A program made the translations under genes and the position numbers. A DNA stretch of 64,000 bases from Rufibacter sp. LB8 (lineage in GTDB: Bacteria; Bacteroidota; Bacteroidia; Cytophagales; Hymenobacteraceae). Position 1 is the stretch's first letter. Each line of letters opens with the position of its first letter. Shown in pieces: positions 26,498-35,602 of this stretch. The notes below the pieces were generated by a model. That model did not search any database. It was not told the origin of the DNA and saw nothing but the letters and a program-made list of their open reading frames with translations. The stretch spans positions 868,001 to 932,000 of the forward strand of contig NZ_JADALJ010000001.1 of assembly GCF_014876185.1 (NCBI RefSeq). Direction: 5' to 3'.

Positions 26498-26538
26498 GCG
26501 TTTTTAGACTCTAGTTTGAAAATGGAGGCAAAAACAGA
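26498..26538. repeat. dispersed palindrome, copy 13 (degenerate)
   Basis: GCGTTTTTAGACTCTAGTTT, then AAAATGGAGGCAAAAACAGA; still partly self-complementary. It joins the tyrS terminator at its right end. Confidence 0.55.
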
Positions 26539-26565
26539 AAAAGCGGACCGTGGGGCCCGCTTTTT
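26538..26565 (-). terminator. intrinsic terminator of tyrS
   Basis: AAAAAGCGG / CCGCTTTTT stem with a 10-base loop; on the minus strand it ends in T residues 25 bases past the tyrS stop. Confidence 0.8.
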
Positions 26566-26589
26566 CATTTATATGTGTTGTAGAAGGAG

Positions 26590-27894
26590 TTAAACAGCTT
26601 CTACCAGATAGTAGTTCTTCTTGCCTTTCTGAATTACTAAATACTTGCCTTGTAGCAAATCTGAGGTAATGGTCTCGTCTGGCTTTACTACTTTCTCGCG
26701 GTTAATGCTCACGCCGCCGTTCTGAATCATTTTCTTGGCTTCGCCTTTCGATTCAAAGATTTGAGACTGGGTAAGTTCTGACAGGAAATCAACGGCGTTG
26801 CTGCAGGAAGCCAGGGCGTCTTTGCCCACCTGAATCTGGGGTACGCCTTCAAACACAGCTAATAACGTAGCCTCTGGTAAATTACGGAGGGTCTCTAAAT
26901 CGCCTTTGCCAAACAGAATCTGCGAAGCCTCTAATGCACTTTCATAGTCGGCGGCGGAGTGCACCGTGGTAGTCACTTCTTTGGCCAACGCTTTTTGCAA
27001 GACGCGTAAATGCGGCGCTTGGGCATGTTCCTCAACCAAAGCCGTTATTTCTTCCTGGGTCAATAGTGTGAAGCGTTTTAACAATTTCTCAGCTTCTTCG
27101 TCGGCTACGTTGAGCCAGAATTGGTAGAATTTGTACGGCGAAGTCATGCCAGGGTCCAGCCACACGTTGCCGCTTTCTGACTTCCCGAACTTGCTGCCGT
27201 CGGCTTTGGTCACTAAGGGCGTGGTGAGCGCGTAGGCTTTTCCGCCTTCAATGCGCCGGATAAACTCTGTGCCGGTGGTGATATTGCCCCACTGGTCAGA
27301 ACCGCCCATCTGCAGGCGCACATTTTTGTGCTTGTATAAATGGTAGAAGTCGTAGCCCTGCAACAGTTGGTACGAGAATTCGGTGAAGGAAAGACCTTCG
27401 GCGCCGTTTTCGCCTTCCTGCGCCGTGATGCGCTTCTGCACAGATTCCTTTTTCATCATGTAGTTCACGGTGAGGTGCTTGCCTACATCGCGCAGGAATC
27501 CCAGGAAGCTGAATTCCTTGAACCAGTCATAATTGTTTACAATCTCCGCCGAATTGGCCGCACCGTCAAAGTGCAGGAATTTCTCCAGCTGTTTTTTAAT
27601 GCCGTTTTGGTTATCGCGCAGCACATCTTCTGAGAGGAGATTCCGCTCCGCTGATTTTCCAGAAGGATCGCCGATCATGCCCGTGGCACCGCCCACCAAA
27701 GCCACTGGTTTGTGGCCCGCGCGCTGCAAATGCACCAACAGCATAATGGTGGCCAGGTTGCCTATGTGCAGGGAAGAGGCCGTGGGGTCAAACCCAATGT
27801 AGCCCGTAGTCATGCCAGACGCCAACAGTTCCTCGGTGCCCGGCATGAAATCCTGGAGCATGCCGCGCCAGCGAAGTTCTTCAATCAAATTCAT
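26590..27894 (-). CDS. tyrS: tyrosine--tRNA ligase
   Basis: 434 residues, class I. The N-terminal Rossmann domain has [17 protein letters not shown] (HIGH-like HIGN at ~43-46) and [17 protein letters not shown]. The KMSKS equivalent is [13 protein letters not shown] (~235-247). A C-terminal S4 RNA-binding domain spans ~365-430 ([18 protein letters not shown]). The TyrRS family charges tRNA-Tyr in the cytoplasm. The ATG at 27894 is preceded by TACCTTTG about 20 bases upstream on the minus strand, a -7 element. Single gene with its own terminator. Confidence 0.95.
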   Translation of the reverse strand: MNLIEELRWRGMLQDFMPGTEELLASGMTTGYIGFDPTASSLHIGNLATIMLLVHLQRAGHKPVALVGGATGMIGDPSGKSAERNLLSEDVLRDNQNGIKKQLEKFLHFDGAANSAEIVNNYDWFKEFSFLGFLRDVGKHLTVNYMMKKESVQKRITAQEGENGAEGLSFTEFSYQLLQGYDFYHLYKHKNVRLQMGGSDQWGNITTGTEFIRRIEGGKAYALTTPLVTKADGSKFGKSESGNVWLDPGMTSPYKFYQFWLNVADEEAEKLLKRFTLLTQEEITALVEEHAQAPHLRVLQKALAKEVTTTVHSAADYESALEASQILFGKGDLETLRNLPEATLLAVFEGVPQIQVGKDALASCSNAVDFLSELTQSQIFESKGEAKKMIQNGGVSINREKVVKPDETITSDLLQGKYLVIQKGKKNYYLVEAV

Positions 27895-27989
27895 CTTGTA
27901 GCAAGGTTTAAAGCGCCAAAGGTAGGGATTTTAGTTTTTAGTTGGCCGTTGTTAGTTGTTTAGAAGGAATTTGATTGCCGCAAAACCAG

Positions 27990-28034
27990 TTTCCGTTTTC
28001 GGGCTCAATTCCAGAAATGAGCCCGAAAACGGAA
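27990..28034 (+). repeat. dispersed palindrome, copy 14
   Basis: C:G variant, CCAG centre, one change in the left arm (GGGCTCAATT). It lies between tyrS and the MutS-like gene. Confidence 0.85.
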
Positions 28035-28083
28035 AATCATAAAGGCTTCTTACTTTATTTCAGTAGGTCGAAATGAATTTACC

Positions 28084-29377
28084 TCAGGCATGAGTTTGCA
28101 GAAGTTGGGGCAGGCCGAGTTGGTCAAAGAGGAGTTTGCCAATTTTAAGGTCTGACCAGCCTTCGCGGAGTTGGTAAGTGAAAATGGGGTTTCCTTCAGC
28201 TAATTCACAGGCGATGTGGAATTTTTGAACGGCCGGGAGCGAGGCCTGCGCGAAATGCTGCAGGTTCAGGAAATGCGTGGACAGGAAAAAAAAACTGTTC
28301 CTGAACTGCGGCAAGCCTTGCAAAGTGTGCAGAATGATTTCCTGGGCGTCTTCTGAGTTGGTGCCTTTGAAAATCTCGTCAAACACCGCGAAACAAGGTT
28401 TTCCCTGCCGGGCCTGTTCCAGAATTCCTTTCAGGGTCATCAGTTCCTGCATGAAATGGCTGTAGCCGTGGGCCAGGTCGTCTTTAGAATTGATGGACAC
28501 CGAGGTGGCGGCAAAAAACGGAATCTGGCAGCGCTGGGCCGGTACGGGCAAGCCCAGCCGCGCCGCGTGCACGCAAAGGCCCAGCGCCTTGAGCAGGGTA
28601 GACTTCCCGGCCATGTTGGGGCCCGTCAACAGAAACACGGTGGTTTCAGCGGTCAAAGAGACCGAATTTTTAACGGGCTCGGTTACCTGCGGGTGGTAGA
28701 AATCCGCAATCTCAAACCGGGCCGTCGTGAATTCAGGGAAATTAAACCCGTGTTTTAGGGTGCCTTTGGCGATGGAGAAATACGCCTCAAATTCAAAAAT
28801 ACTTTGCCAGGTTTGCGCCAGGGAGCCCTCCGGTAACTGCTGGAGCACTTGCGTGAAATTGATGCTTTGCCGGTGGCTGAATTTGTCTTGCTTGATCAGT
28901 TGCGTGCGATGGATGATTTGAGTCTGTTCCACCAACGCCAATACCAACTTGAGCTTCCGGGTGAAGGATTCCGGGAAAAGACTTAGCTGCAATCTGCTGA
29001 AAAAACGCACGTACAAACGTTCCAATAACAGAATCAACTGCACTTGGCCAGCCCGTTGGCGCTCAAGTTCTTTTTTCTGCAAGACCAGCTTGATTTGCTC
29101 TTTTATAAATCCTTGCTTTTCCCCCTGATGACCTTTCCTGAACGTCTGGCTAAAATGATACGCGCCTCTTAAATCAATGACCTGATAAGAGAAATCTTAA
29201 AATGTGCCACTGGGCCAGAAACCCTTTAATAATTGCCTGCCGCGTGTAGGCCTCTTCTTGAGAAGTAGGAGCCTCTGAAAAGAGTTTGTTTAGTACCGCC
29301 TTGCTGTGTTCTGAATTCACAAAATCAAAAAACGGCAGCAGGCTTTCCTGCACTTGTAAATCTTGGACGTGGTGCAT
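28084..29377 (-). pseudogene. MutS-like ATPase gene split by a frameshift
   Basis: Two minus-strand frames together make one ~430-residue MutS-related protein (short family lacking mismatch-recognition domains). The N-terminal piece (29377-29174) starts MHHVQDLQVQESLLPFFDF and reads ...AQWHILRF before an early stop. The reading continues in another frame from 29196 (DFSYQVIDLRGAYHFSQTF...) to 28084. That part carries the helical lever region, Walker A FLLTGPNMAGKSTLL, Walker B CFAVFDEIFKGTNSEDA and the STHFLNL loop. The frame change lies at about 29196-29200 (CATTTTAAGATTT on the minus strand), equal to one extra or two missing bases. It could be a real inactivation or a sequence error; without correction, a truncated ATPase from an internal TTG at 29082 might still be made. 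Confidence 0.75.
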
Positions 29378-29452
29378 AGCAGAAAGCGGTGGGGTTAAAT
29401 ATTCAGTTTGCTAGATATAACCGCCAGTTCAAGCAATTAGTATGCAGGCCAG

Positions 29453-29493
29453 GCGTTTTCGGGCTCATTTCTGGAAATGAAGCCAAAAACGGA
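29453..29493 (-). repeat. dispersed palindrome, copy 15
   Basis: CTGG centre with intact left arm and divergent right arm (AAATGAAGCCAAAAACGG), the mirror image of the copies with CCAG centre. Confidence 0.85.
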
Positions 29494-29563
29494 AATCGGT
29501 AGCCAAGGATAGGGCTTTTAAAAAAACAAAAAAACTTACCACAGATAACTGTCAACTAACCGC

Positions 29564-29571
29564 TAAATTTG
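29564..29571 (+). promoter_or_regulatory. -7 element TAAATTTG for holA
   Basis: TAAATTTG 29 bases before the holA ATG; no clear TTG at the -33 position. Confidence 0.4.
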
Positions 29572-29599
29572 CGGCACCAATCATTCTTCTCATTCTGCC

Positions 29600-30652
29600 A
29601 TGGCCCTAACCGCTGAAGACATTCTCAAGCAACTCAAGAACCGGGAGTTTGCTCCGGTGTATTTTCTGCAGGGCGAGGAACCGTATTATATTGACCTCAT
29701 CTCAGATTACATAGAGCAGCACGCGCTCAACGACATGGAGAAAGGCTTCAACCAGGTGGTCATGTATGGCAAAGACGTAGACATATCTACCGTGCTGCTG
29801 CAGGCCAAGCGCTTCCCCATGATGTCTGACCGCCAGGTGGTGATTGTGAAGGAAGCCCAGAACCTGGCCAACCTGGAAGCCGACCCCGAGAAAGACAACG
29901 CCGCCAAACAGCTGGATGCGTACTTAAACAACCCGCTGCCCTCCACCATTCTGGTGTTCTGCCACAAACACAAAGTCTTGGACGGCCGCAAACGCTTGGG
30001 CAAACTGTTGAGCAAAAACGCGGTATTCCTGACCACCAAAAAACTCTATGAAAACCAGGTAGGCGGCTGGATCAACCAGTTCATCAAAGGCAAAAACCTG
30101 TCGGCCACGCCCAAGGCGGTCATGATGCTGGGTGAGTATATTGGGTCAGATTTGTCCAGGTTGGCGAATGAAATAGAGAAGCTGGCCATCAACCTCAAAC
30201 CCGGGCAGACCATTGACGAAAATCTGGTGCATGAGAACATAGGCATCAGCAAGGAATATAACATTTTTGAGCTGCAGAACGCCATCACGCGGCAAGACGT
30301 GCTTAAGGCCAACCGCATCCTCAACTATTTCGAGTCAAACCCCAAAGACAATCCGCTGATTCCCAATCTGGTGCTGCTGTTTTCTTACTTCTCCAAACTG
30401 ATGACGCTGCATATGTTGCCTATGGTAAATGAACAAACGGTTTCCAAGACGTTGGGGAACCGGGCGTTTCTAGCCAAGGAGTATTTGCAGGCCCTGCGGG
30501 TGTACCCGTACGGGCGCGTGCTGCAGATTATTGGATTTTTGCATCTAGCTGATTTACAGAGCAAAGGCATTGAGGGCGGGAGCATGGCAGACGCGGCCAT
30601 TCTGAAAGAACTGGTGTTCAAGATCATGCACCACGTGCCGGCGCTGAGGTGA
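29600..30652 (+). CDS. holA: DNA polymerase III subunit delta
   Basis: 350 residues. Delta is the clamp-loader subunit that opens the beta sliding clamp. The N-terminal part shows the family pattern PVYFLQGEEPYYIDLISDYIEQHAL (~18-42) and AKRFPMMSDRQVVIVKEAQNL (~72-92). The middle has KGKNLSATPKAVMMLGEYIGSDLSRLANEIEKLAI (~155-190) and the C-terminus is the helical collar domain. The ATG at 29600 follows a -7 element. The gene stops one base before a dispersed palindrome, and the next gene has its own promoter. Confidence 0.9.
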   Translation: MALTAEDILKQLKNREFAPVYFLQGEEPYYIDLISDYIEQHALNDMEKGFNQVVMYGKDVDISTVLLQAKRFPMMSDRQVVIVKEAQNLANLEADPEKDNAAKQLDAYLNNPLPSTILVFCHKHKVLDGRKRLGKLLSKNAVFLTTKKLYENQVGGWINQFIKGKNLSATPKAVMMLGEYIGSDLSRLANEIEKLAINLKPGQTIDENLVHENIGISKEYNIFELQNAITRQDVLKANRILNYFESNPKDNPLIPNLVLLFSYFSKLMTLHMLPMVNEQTVSKTLGNRAFLAKEYLQALRVYPYGRVLQIIGFLHLADLQSKGIEGGSMADAAILKELVFKIMHHVPALR

Positions 30653-30698
30653 TTTCCGTTTTTGGCTCCGTTTCCGGAAATGAGCCCGAAAACGGAAA
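30653..30698 (+). repeat. dispersed palindrome, copy 16
   Basis: CCGG centre, divergent left arm (TTTTTGGCTCCGTTT), intact right arm. It begins at the base after the holA stop codon. Confidence 0.85.
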
Positions 30699-30792
30699 AT
30701 TAACCGCCACCCAAATGCGAAACGGGCCTTTGGTTCGTTCCTTTCCCAGCGGGTACTTTCAAATGAATTGTTCGGGGTACCCGCATTTTTTC

Positions 30793-30800
30793 TAATTTTG
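30793..30800 (+). promoter_or_regulatory. -7 element TAATTTTG of the TPR/TonB operon
   Basis: TAATTTTG with a TTG 22 bases upstream (30768-30770), slightly longer than the usual spacing. The first gene starts at 30869. Confidence 0.45.
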
Positions 30801-30868
30801 AAGGACGGGCAACCCCCCAGAAAAATCGATGTCTTTCTGTGGGGCCTTGCTTCCTTTACCATGACACT

Positions 30869-33800
30869 ATGAAACTACCGCACAAATTAGCCTTGGCCAC
30901 GGCCCTGCTCGGGAGCGCTTCCGCCGCGCAGGCGCAGCACCCGCAGACGTTCCGGTCAGAAGAGCGCTTTTTCCAGGAAGGCCTTGAATTGTATGACCGC
31001 GAGAAATTTGGCGCGGCGCAACAGGCCTTCGCGCAGTACATCAGGTTAATCAATGACCCCACCAAAACCGCCGATGCCCAGTACTATTACGCGGTGAGCG
31101 GTTTGCACCTGTTTCACCCAGACGCTGAGCAGTTGGTCTTGCAGTTCGCGGCGCGGTACCCGGCGCACCCCAAAGCACCCGTGGCTTTCTTTGAACTGGG
31201 AACGTCATTTTTCGACAAGAAGAATTATGACAAAGCCATTCAGTACCTGGAACAAGCCCCCGCTGACCGCCTGGACGAAGCCCAGCTGAAAGAGTCTGAG
31301 TTCAAGCTGGGCTACTCGTACTTCTCTAAAAAGAACTTCACCAAGGCCAAGCTGCTCTTTGATAGAAACAAGAAAGGCAACCACCAATATTCCTTCGCCA
31401 GCAGTTATTACGCCGGTTATCTGGCCTTTAACCAGGGCGATTACATTGGCGCCAAGCTGGACCTGAAAGTAGCTGAGCAGGACGAGAATTACCGCACCAT
31501 TGTGCCCTACATGCTCACGCAGGTTTTGTACAAGGAAGGCAATTTCACCGAAGTAATCAGCTACGGCGAAAAATCTTTGGGCCTTACGCCCAAAGTGCAG
31601 AATCCAGAGGAGATTGAATTGTTTGTAGGCGATGCCTATTTCCAGAAAAACGATTTCAAGTCGGCGGCCAAGTATTTCAAGAGCTATGCGGAGGGCAAGA
31701 AAACCCTGGACAAGACAGTGCAGTACAAAATCGGTTTCACTGATTACAAGAACAATGATTTCAAGAGCGCCATCCAGAACCTGAAAGCGGTGGCGTTCCA
31801 TTCAGATTCATTGGGCCAGAACGCGTCTTACCATTTAGGTCTGAGTTACCTCAAAGACAATAACAAGCAGTTTGCCTTGGGCGCGTTTGACCAGGCCCGC
31901 AAGCTTAACATTGACAAGGGCGTAAAGGAAGGGGCCGTGGTGAAATACGCGCAACTGAACTATGAACTGGGTAATTTCTCTGAGGTCATCAGTTCCTTGT
32001 CGTCGTTCACCAAAGATTACCCCAATTCGCGCTACGCTGATGAAGCCGATGACATTCTGAGCGAAGCCTACCTGAATTCCAATAATTACCTGGAGGCCAT
32101 TGCGCACATTGAGAAACTGCCGCGCCGCAGCCATAAAATAAATGAAACGTATCAGCGCGTGACCTATTACCAGGCCGTGAAACTGTACAATGACCAACTG
32201 TTCCAGCAGGCAGTGGCCATGCTGGACAAGTCCCTGGGCTTCCCGTATGACAAAGAGATTCAGGCGGGCAGTAATTTCCTGAAAGGTGAGGCCTATTCCA
32301 TTGGGCAGCGCTGGCCGCAGGCCATCACCAGTTACGGCGCCGTTTTTCAGACGCCTAACTCAGGCCGAACGGAGTATTACGTGAAGTCGCGCTACGGCAT
32401 TGGCTACGCGTATTACAGTGACAAGCAGTATGACAAAGCGCTGGTGCATTTCAAGGCCTATCTGAACGATAACACCATTAAGTTCGGGAACCCCAACTAC
32501 GCAGATGCCATGGTGCGTTTGGCAGATACCTATTATGTGTCTAAGGATTACAGCCAAGCCTTGAATTGGTATGACCAGGCGCTGACCAACAAAACCGTGG
32601 ACGCTGACTATGTGCACTTCCAGAAAGGGGTGGTGTTCAGCCTGACCAACCGCCGTGACCAGGCCATTGCCAGCTTGCAGACCTTGCTGCGCACGTATCC
32701 TAAATCAAGGTACGCCGATGACGCCGTGTACCAGAAAGGCATTATTGACTTTGAGGGCTCCAATTACGCCCCGGCCATCGCCAGCTTCAGTGATTTAATA
32801 GACAACCACAGCGGCAGCACCCTGGTGCCCATGGCCATTCAGAAACGCGGGGTGGCTTACCAGAACCTGCGCCGCACGCCAGAAGCCATTGCAGATTTCA
32901 AGCGCGTGATTGACCAGTACCCTACGCACCCCATCGCCAATAACGCCATTTACAGCTTGCAGGAGGCCCTAGGAGCCAGCAATCAAACGGAGCAACTGGA
33001 TACATATCTGACCAAGTTTAAGGCGGCTAACCCTGAATCTGATGCTTTAGAAAGCGTTGAATTTGAAGCGGCTAAGTCTTTGTACTTCAATGAGAAATAC
33101 AAGTTGGCTATTCCTAAGTTTGAGGCTTTCCTGAAGACGTATCCGGCCAGTTCCTCGGTGCCCAATGCCCGGTATTTCCTGGGAGATTCTTACTGGCGCG
33201 CCGATGACAAAGCTAACGCCCTGCGCAGTTTGAAAGAAGTGGCCATTGAAGGTAGATCTGAATACCTGAGCAAAGCCCTGCAGCGCGTAGCCGACATGGA
33301 GTTTGAGAACGGGAATTTCGGCGAGGCCGCTGCTTTCTATTCCAGACTGCGTGATGTGGCGGTGAACAAGCGGGAGCAGGCCACAGCCCTCATGGGTTTG
33401 ATGAAAAGCTTCTACTACACCAATGACTTCAACAACACCATTTTAATTGCTGATGACCTGATTGCCCGAGGCAACGCCACGCTCAACGCCTACAATTCGG
33501 CCCTGCTGTACCGCGGGAAAGCCAATTATGCGCAAGACAGACTGGACCAGGCCTTAAAGGAATTCACTACCGCGTCCAAATCTGCCACTGACATCAATGG
33601 GGCCGAAGCACATTACCTGGTGGCTGAAATCTACTTCAAACAGAAGAAATACAAAGAGGCGCTGGACCAGGGCTTCGCGTTCATCAATACGTTTGGAGAC
33701 TATGATTACTGGTTGGGTAAAACCTTTTTGCTGATTGCCGATGTGTATGTGGCCCAGAATGAATCTTTCCAGGCCAAGTCCACCTTGCAGTCCATTATTG

Positions 33801-33889
33801 AAGGCGCCACAGACAAAGAAATTGTGGAGCAGGCCAAAGCCAAATTGGCGGAGTTGGAGAGAAATGTAACCGGCGCGCCTAAAAACTAA
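30869..33889 (+). CDS. large periplasmic tetratricopeptide-repeat protein
   Basis: 1006 residues from ATG at 30869 (KLPHKLALATALLGSASAAQAQ is a signal peptide; the earlier GTG at 30839 would bury it). Nearly the whole mature protein consists of TPR units with the usual A-x-x-Y/F-x-x-A pattern, for example YDKAIQYLEQAP, FKSAAKYFKSYAEG, YDKALVHFKAYL and YKEALDQGFAFINTF. YbgF/BamD-like spacing in the C-terminal third suggests an envelope scaffold. First gene of an operon with an outer-membrane barrel, an HU/SPOR protein and an ExbB-ExbD-TonB set, so it probably organises that energy-coupled envelope machinery. Function is not established. Confidence 0.8.
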   Translation: MKLPHKLALATALLGSASAAQAQHPQTFRSEERFFQEGLELYDREKFGAAQQAFAQYIRLINDPTKTADAQYYYAVSGLHLFHPDAEQLVLQFAARYPAHPKAPVAFFELGTSFFDKKNYDKAIQYLEQAPADRLDEAQLKESEFKLGYSYFSKKNFTKAKLLFDRNKKGNHQYSFASSYYAGYLAFNQGDYIGAKLDLKVAEQDENYRTIVPYMLTQVLYKEGNFTEVISYGEKSLGLTPKVQNPEEIELFVGDAYFQKNDFKSAAKYFKSYAEGKKTLDKTVQYKIGFTDYKNNDFKSAIQNLKAVAFHSDSLGQNASYHLGLSYLKDNNKQFALGAFDQARKLNIDKGVKEGAVVKYAQLNYELGNFSEVISSLSSFTKDYPNSRYADEADDILSEAYLNSNNYLEAIAHIEKLPRRSHKINETYQRVTYYQAVKLYNDQLFQQAVAMLDKSLGFPYDKEIQAGSNFLKGEAYSIGQRWPQAITSYGAVFQTPNSGRTEYYVKSRYGIGYAYYSDKQYDKALVHFKAYLNDNTIKFGNPNYADAMVRLADTYYVSKDYSQALNWYDQALTNKTVDADYVHFQKGVVFSLTNRRDQAIASLQTLLRTYPKSRYADDAVYQKGIIDFEGSNYAPAIASFSDLIDNHSGSTLVPMAIQKRGVAYQNLRRTPEAIADFKRVIDQYPTHPIANNAIYSLQEALGASNQTEQLDTYLTKFKAANPESDALESVEFEAAKSLYFNEKYKLAIPKFEAFLKTYPASSSVPNARYFLGDSYWRADDKANALRSLKEVAIEGRSEYLSKALQRVADMEFENGNFGEAAAFYSRLRDVAVNKREQATALMGLMKSFYYTNDFNNTILIADDLIARGNATLNAYNSALLYRGKANYAQDRLDQALKEFTTASKSATDINGAEAHYLVAEIYFKQKKYKEALDQGFAFINTFGDYDYWLGKTFLLIADVYVAQNESFQAKSTLQSIIEGATDKEIVEQAKAKLAELERNVTGAPKN

Positions 33890-33894
33890 GAGAC

Positions 33895-35595
33895 ATGAGA
33901 AATACAGCTAAAATAGCCGGCATTTCGGCATTCTTCTTTCTAGGCTTATGGCAAGGGGCAACCGCCCAGCAAACCGGCTGGGGCGAAGGCACCAAACTGG
34001 AAAGCACTGAGATTGTGGTGGAGAAAAACCGTGTGCTGGAACTGCCAGAGGCCAACCGCAACTTTGAGAAATTCAGGATTGAGCCTCCCAAATTGCAGGA
34101 TAGAAATGTAACCTACCGGTTCACTGAATACCGCTTGCCGGAACATTACATCAACCTGCCCATGCGCGTGCTCACCATTCGGCAGGAAGACCTGACTAAA
34201 TTGTATGGCAATTACGTGAAAGGCGGCATTGGCAATTACGGCACCATATACGGCAGAGGGTATTTCCACAACAAGCGTGATGACAAAGCGTCTTACGGCG
34301 CTGAGGTAGGGCATCTGTCTTCGGCCAACGGCCCGGTGAAAAACTCCGGTGCGGCCAACAGCTTTGTGCAGGCCCACGGCGAACTCTACCAAGGCAACCT
34401 CACCTTTGGAGGCAAGGCGCGGTATGAGCGCGACCAGAATTATTTCTATGGCTATGACCAAAGCCGCGAAGTCAACACAGATACTTTAAAGCAAGTCTAT
34501 AATCGCTTTCTGGCTGAGGGACACTTCAATAACCTGATTGACATCAAGAGTCCGCTTAAATACTCAGGCCTAGCAGGGGTGACGTATACCGGTGATAATT
34601 TCACGGCCAAGGAAACTAATGTGTACGCCAGCTTTAAAACCACCTATGCTTTGAGCAAAGAGTCTGGGGTGTTGGTGGATGTAGATGCGGCTTATGCCAA
34701 CTTGAAAGGCTCAGAGAAAACCTTTGGGCGTAGTTTCTTTAAAATAAGGCCAGCCTATACGCGCCAGGTAGATAAATTGAGTTTGGTGTTGGGCGGAACC
34801 CTGGCTTACACCAGTGATACCATCAATGATTCCCGCAAGCTCAATTTGTACCCAGCCTTGGAGGCCAGTTACCAGGCCATTGAGAACAAGCTGACTTTGT
34901 TTGCCGGCGCCACAGGAGATTTGCAAAGAACCACATTGTATAGCCTGAGCAAGGAAAATCCGTTCCTGAACCATGACCAATATATTGCTGATGTAAACAA
35001 AGGGCTGGAGTTCTTTGGCGGCCTGAACGGAAGCCTGGGCAAGTATGTGCAATTCACTGCCCGCGTGGCGCACCAGCAGTACCGCAACCTATATTTCTAC
35101 AACAACGCCCTGCGTGACAGTTCCCAGTTTGACCTGGTATACGATGACGGCGTGACCAAGGTGCTACAGGTATTTGGGCAGCTGACCTACAACCAATCTG
35201 AAGATTTACGCATAGGAATCAAAGCCGAGAACAACAGCTATTCAACTGCCTCACTAGAAAAAGCTTATCACCGGCCAGAACTGATTTTGACTACTTTCGG
35301 GACATATAATCTTTATGACAAGATTCTCTTCAACGCCGAACTTTACTATATTAGCAGTTCCTATGGTAGAATCACCAGGGGAGCCGATTCACCTCCTGCC
35401 TTAGTTGGCGCTGGGTCTGAACTGAAAGAAACAGACACGGTGGTGGATTTAAACCTGAAGGCTGATTACCGTTTCTCTCAAAGGCTGTCGGCGTTTATTA
35501 TGGGTAACAACCTGCTGAACAACAAATACCAGCGTTTGGTGAATTACCCAACCCAAGGATTGTCTGTAATAGGGGGCGTTACCTATTCGTTTTAA
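33895..35595 (+). CDS. TonB-dependent receptor-like outer-membrane barrel
   Basis: 566 residues with a signal peptide (ISAFFFLGLWQGATAQ, ~residues 9-24). It lacks a full plug domain: after ~80 residues (EIVVEKNRVLELPEANRNFEKF) it goes straight into beta-strand-rich sequence such as YGTIYGRGYFHNKRDDKASYGAEVGHLSS. The terminus is SVIGGVTYSF, with a final Phe as beta-signal. The start is 5 bases after the TPR gene, so the two are co-translated. It belongs to the barrel type annotated TonB-dependent receptor in Cytophagales; the absent plug makes active transport doubtful. Confidence 0.7.
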   Translation: MRNTAKIAGISAFFFLGLWQGATAQQTGWGEGTKLESTEIVVEKNRVLELPEANRNFEKFRIEPPKLQDRNVTYRFTEYRLPEHYINLPMRVLTIRQEDLTKLYGNYVKGGIGNYGTIYGRGYFHNKRDDKASYGAEVGHLSSANGPVKNSGAANSFVQAHGELYQGNLTFGGKARYERDQNYFYGYDQSREVNTDTLKQVYNRFLAEGHFNNLIDIKSPLKYSGLAGVTYTGDNFTAKETNVYASFKTTYALSKESGVLVDVDAAYANLKGSEKTFGRSFFKIRPAYTRQVDKLSLVLGGTLAYTSDTINDSRKLNLYPALEASYQAIENKLTLFAGATGDLQRTTLYSLSKENPFLNHDQYIADVNKGLEFFGGLNGSLGKYVQFTARVAHQQYRNLYFYNNALRDSSQFDLVYDDGVTKVLQVFGQLTYNQSEDLRIGIKAENNSYSTASLEKAYHRPELILTTFGTYNLYDKILFNAELYYISSSYGRITRGADSPPALVGAGSELKETDTVVDLNLKADYRFSQRLSAFIMGNNLLNNKYQRLVNYPTQGLSVIGGVTYSF

Positions 35596-35602
35596 GTAAA
35601 CT

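Larger units (their letters stand above)
26084..26589. other. 506-bp intergenic region with decayed repeats
   Basis: Contains a -7 element TACTTTTG for leuS on the minus strand (about 26137-26144), two degenerate palindromes (26196-26240 and 26498-26538), and a terminator. Between them, 26310-26430 is GC-richer with its own inverted repeats (GCGAGT/ACTCGC; CCAGACT/AGTCTGG) and no ORF. It may be remains of another element. Confidence 0.5.
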
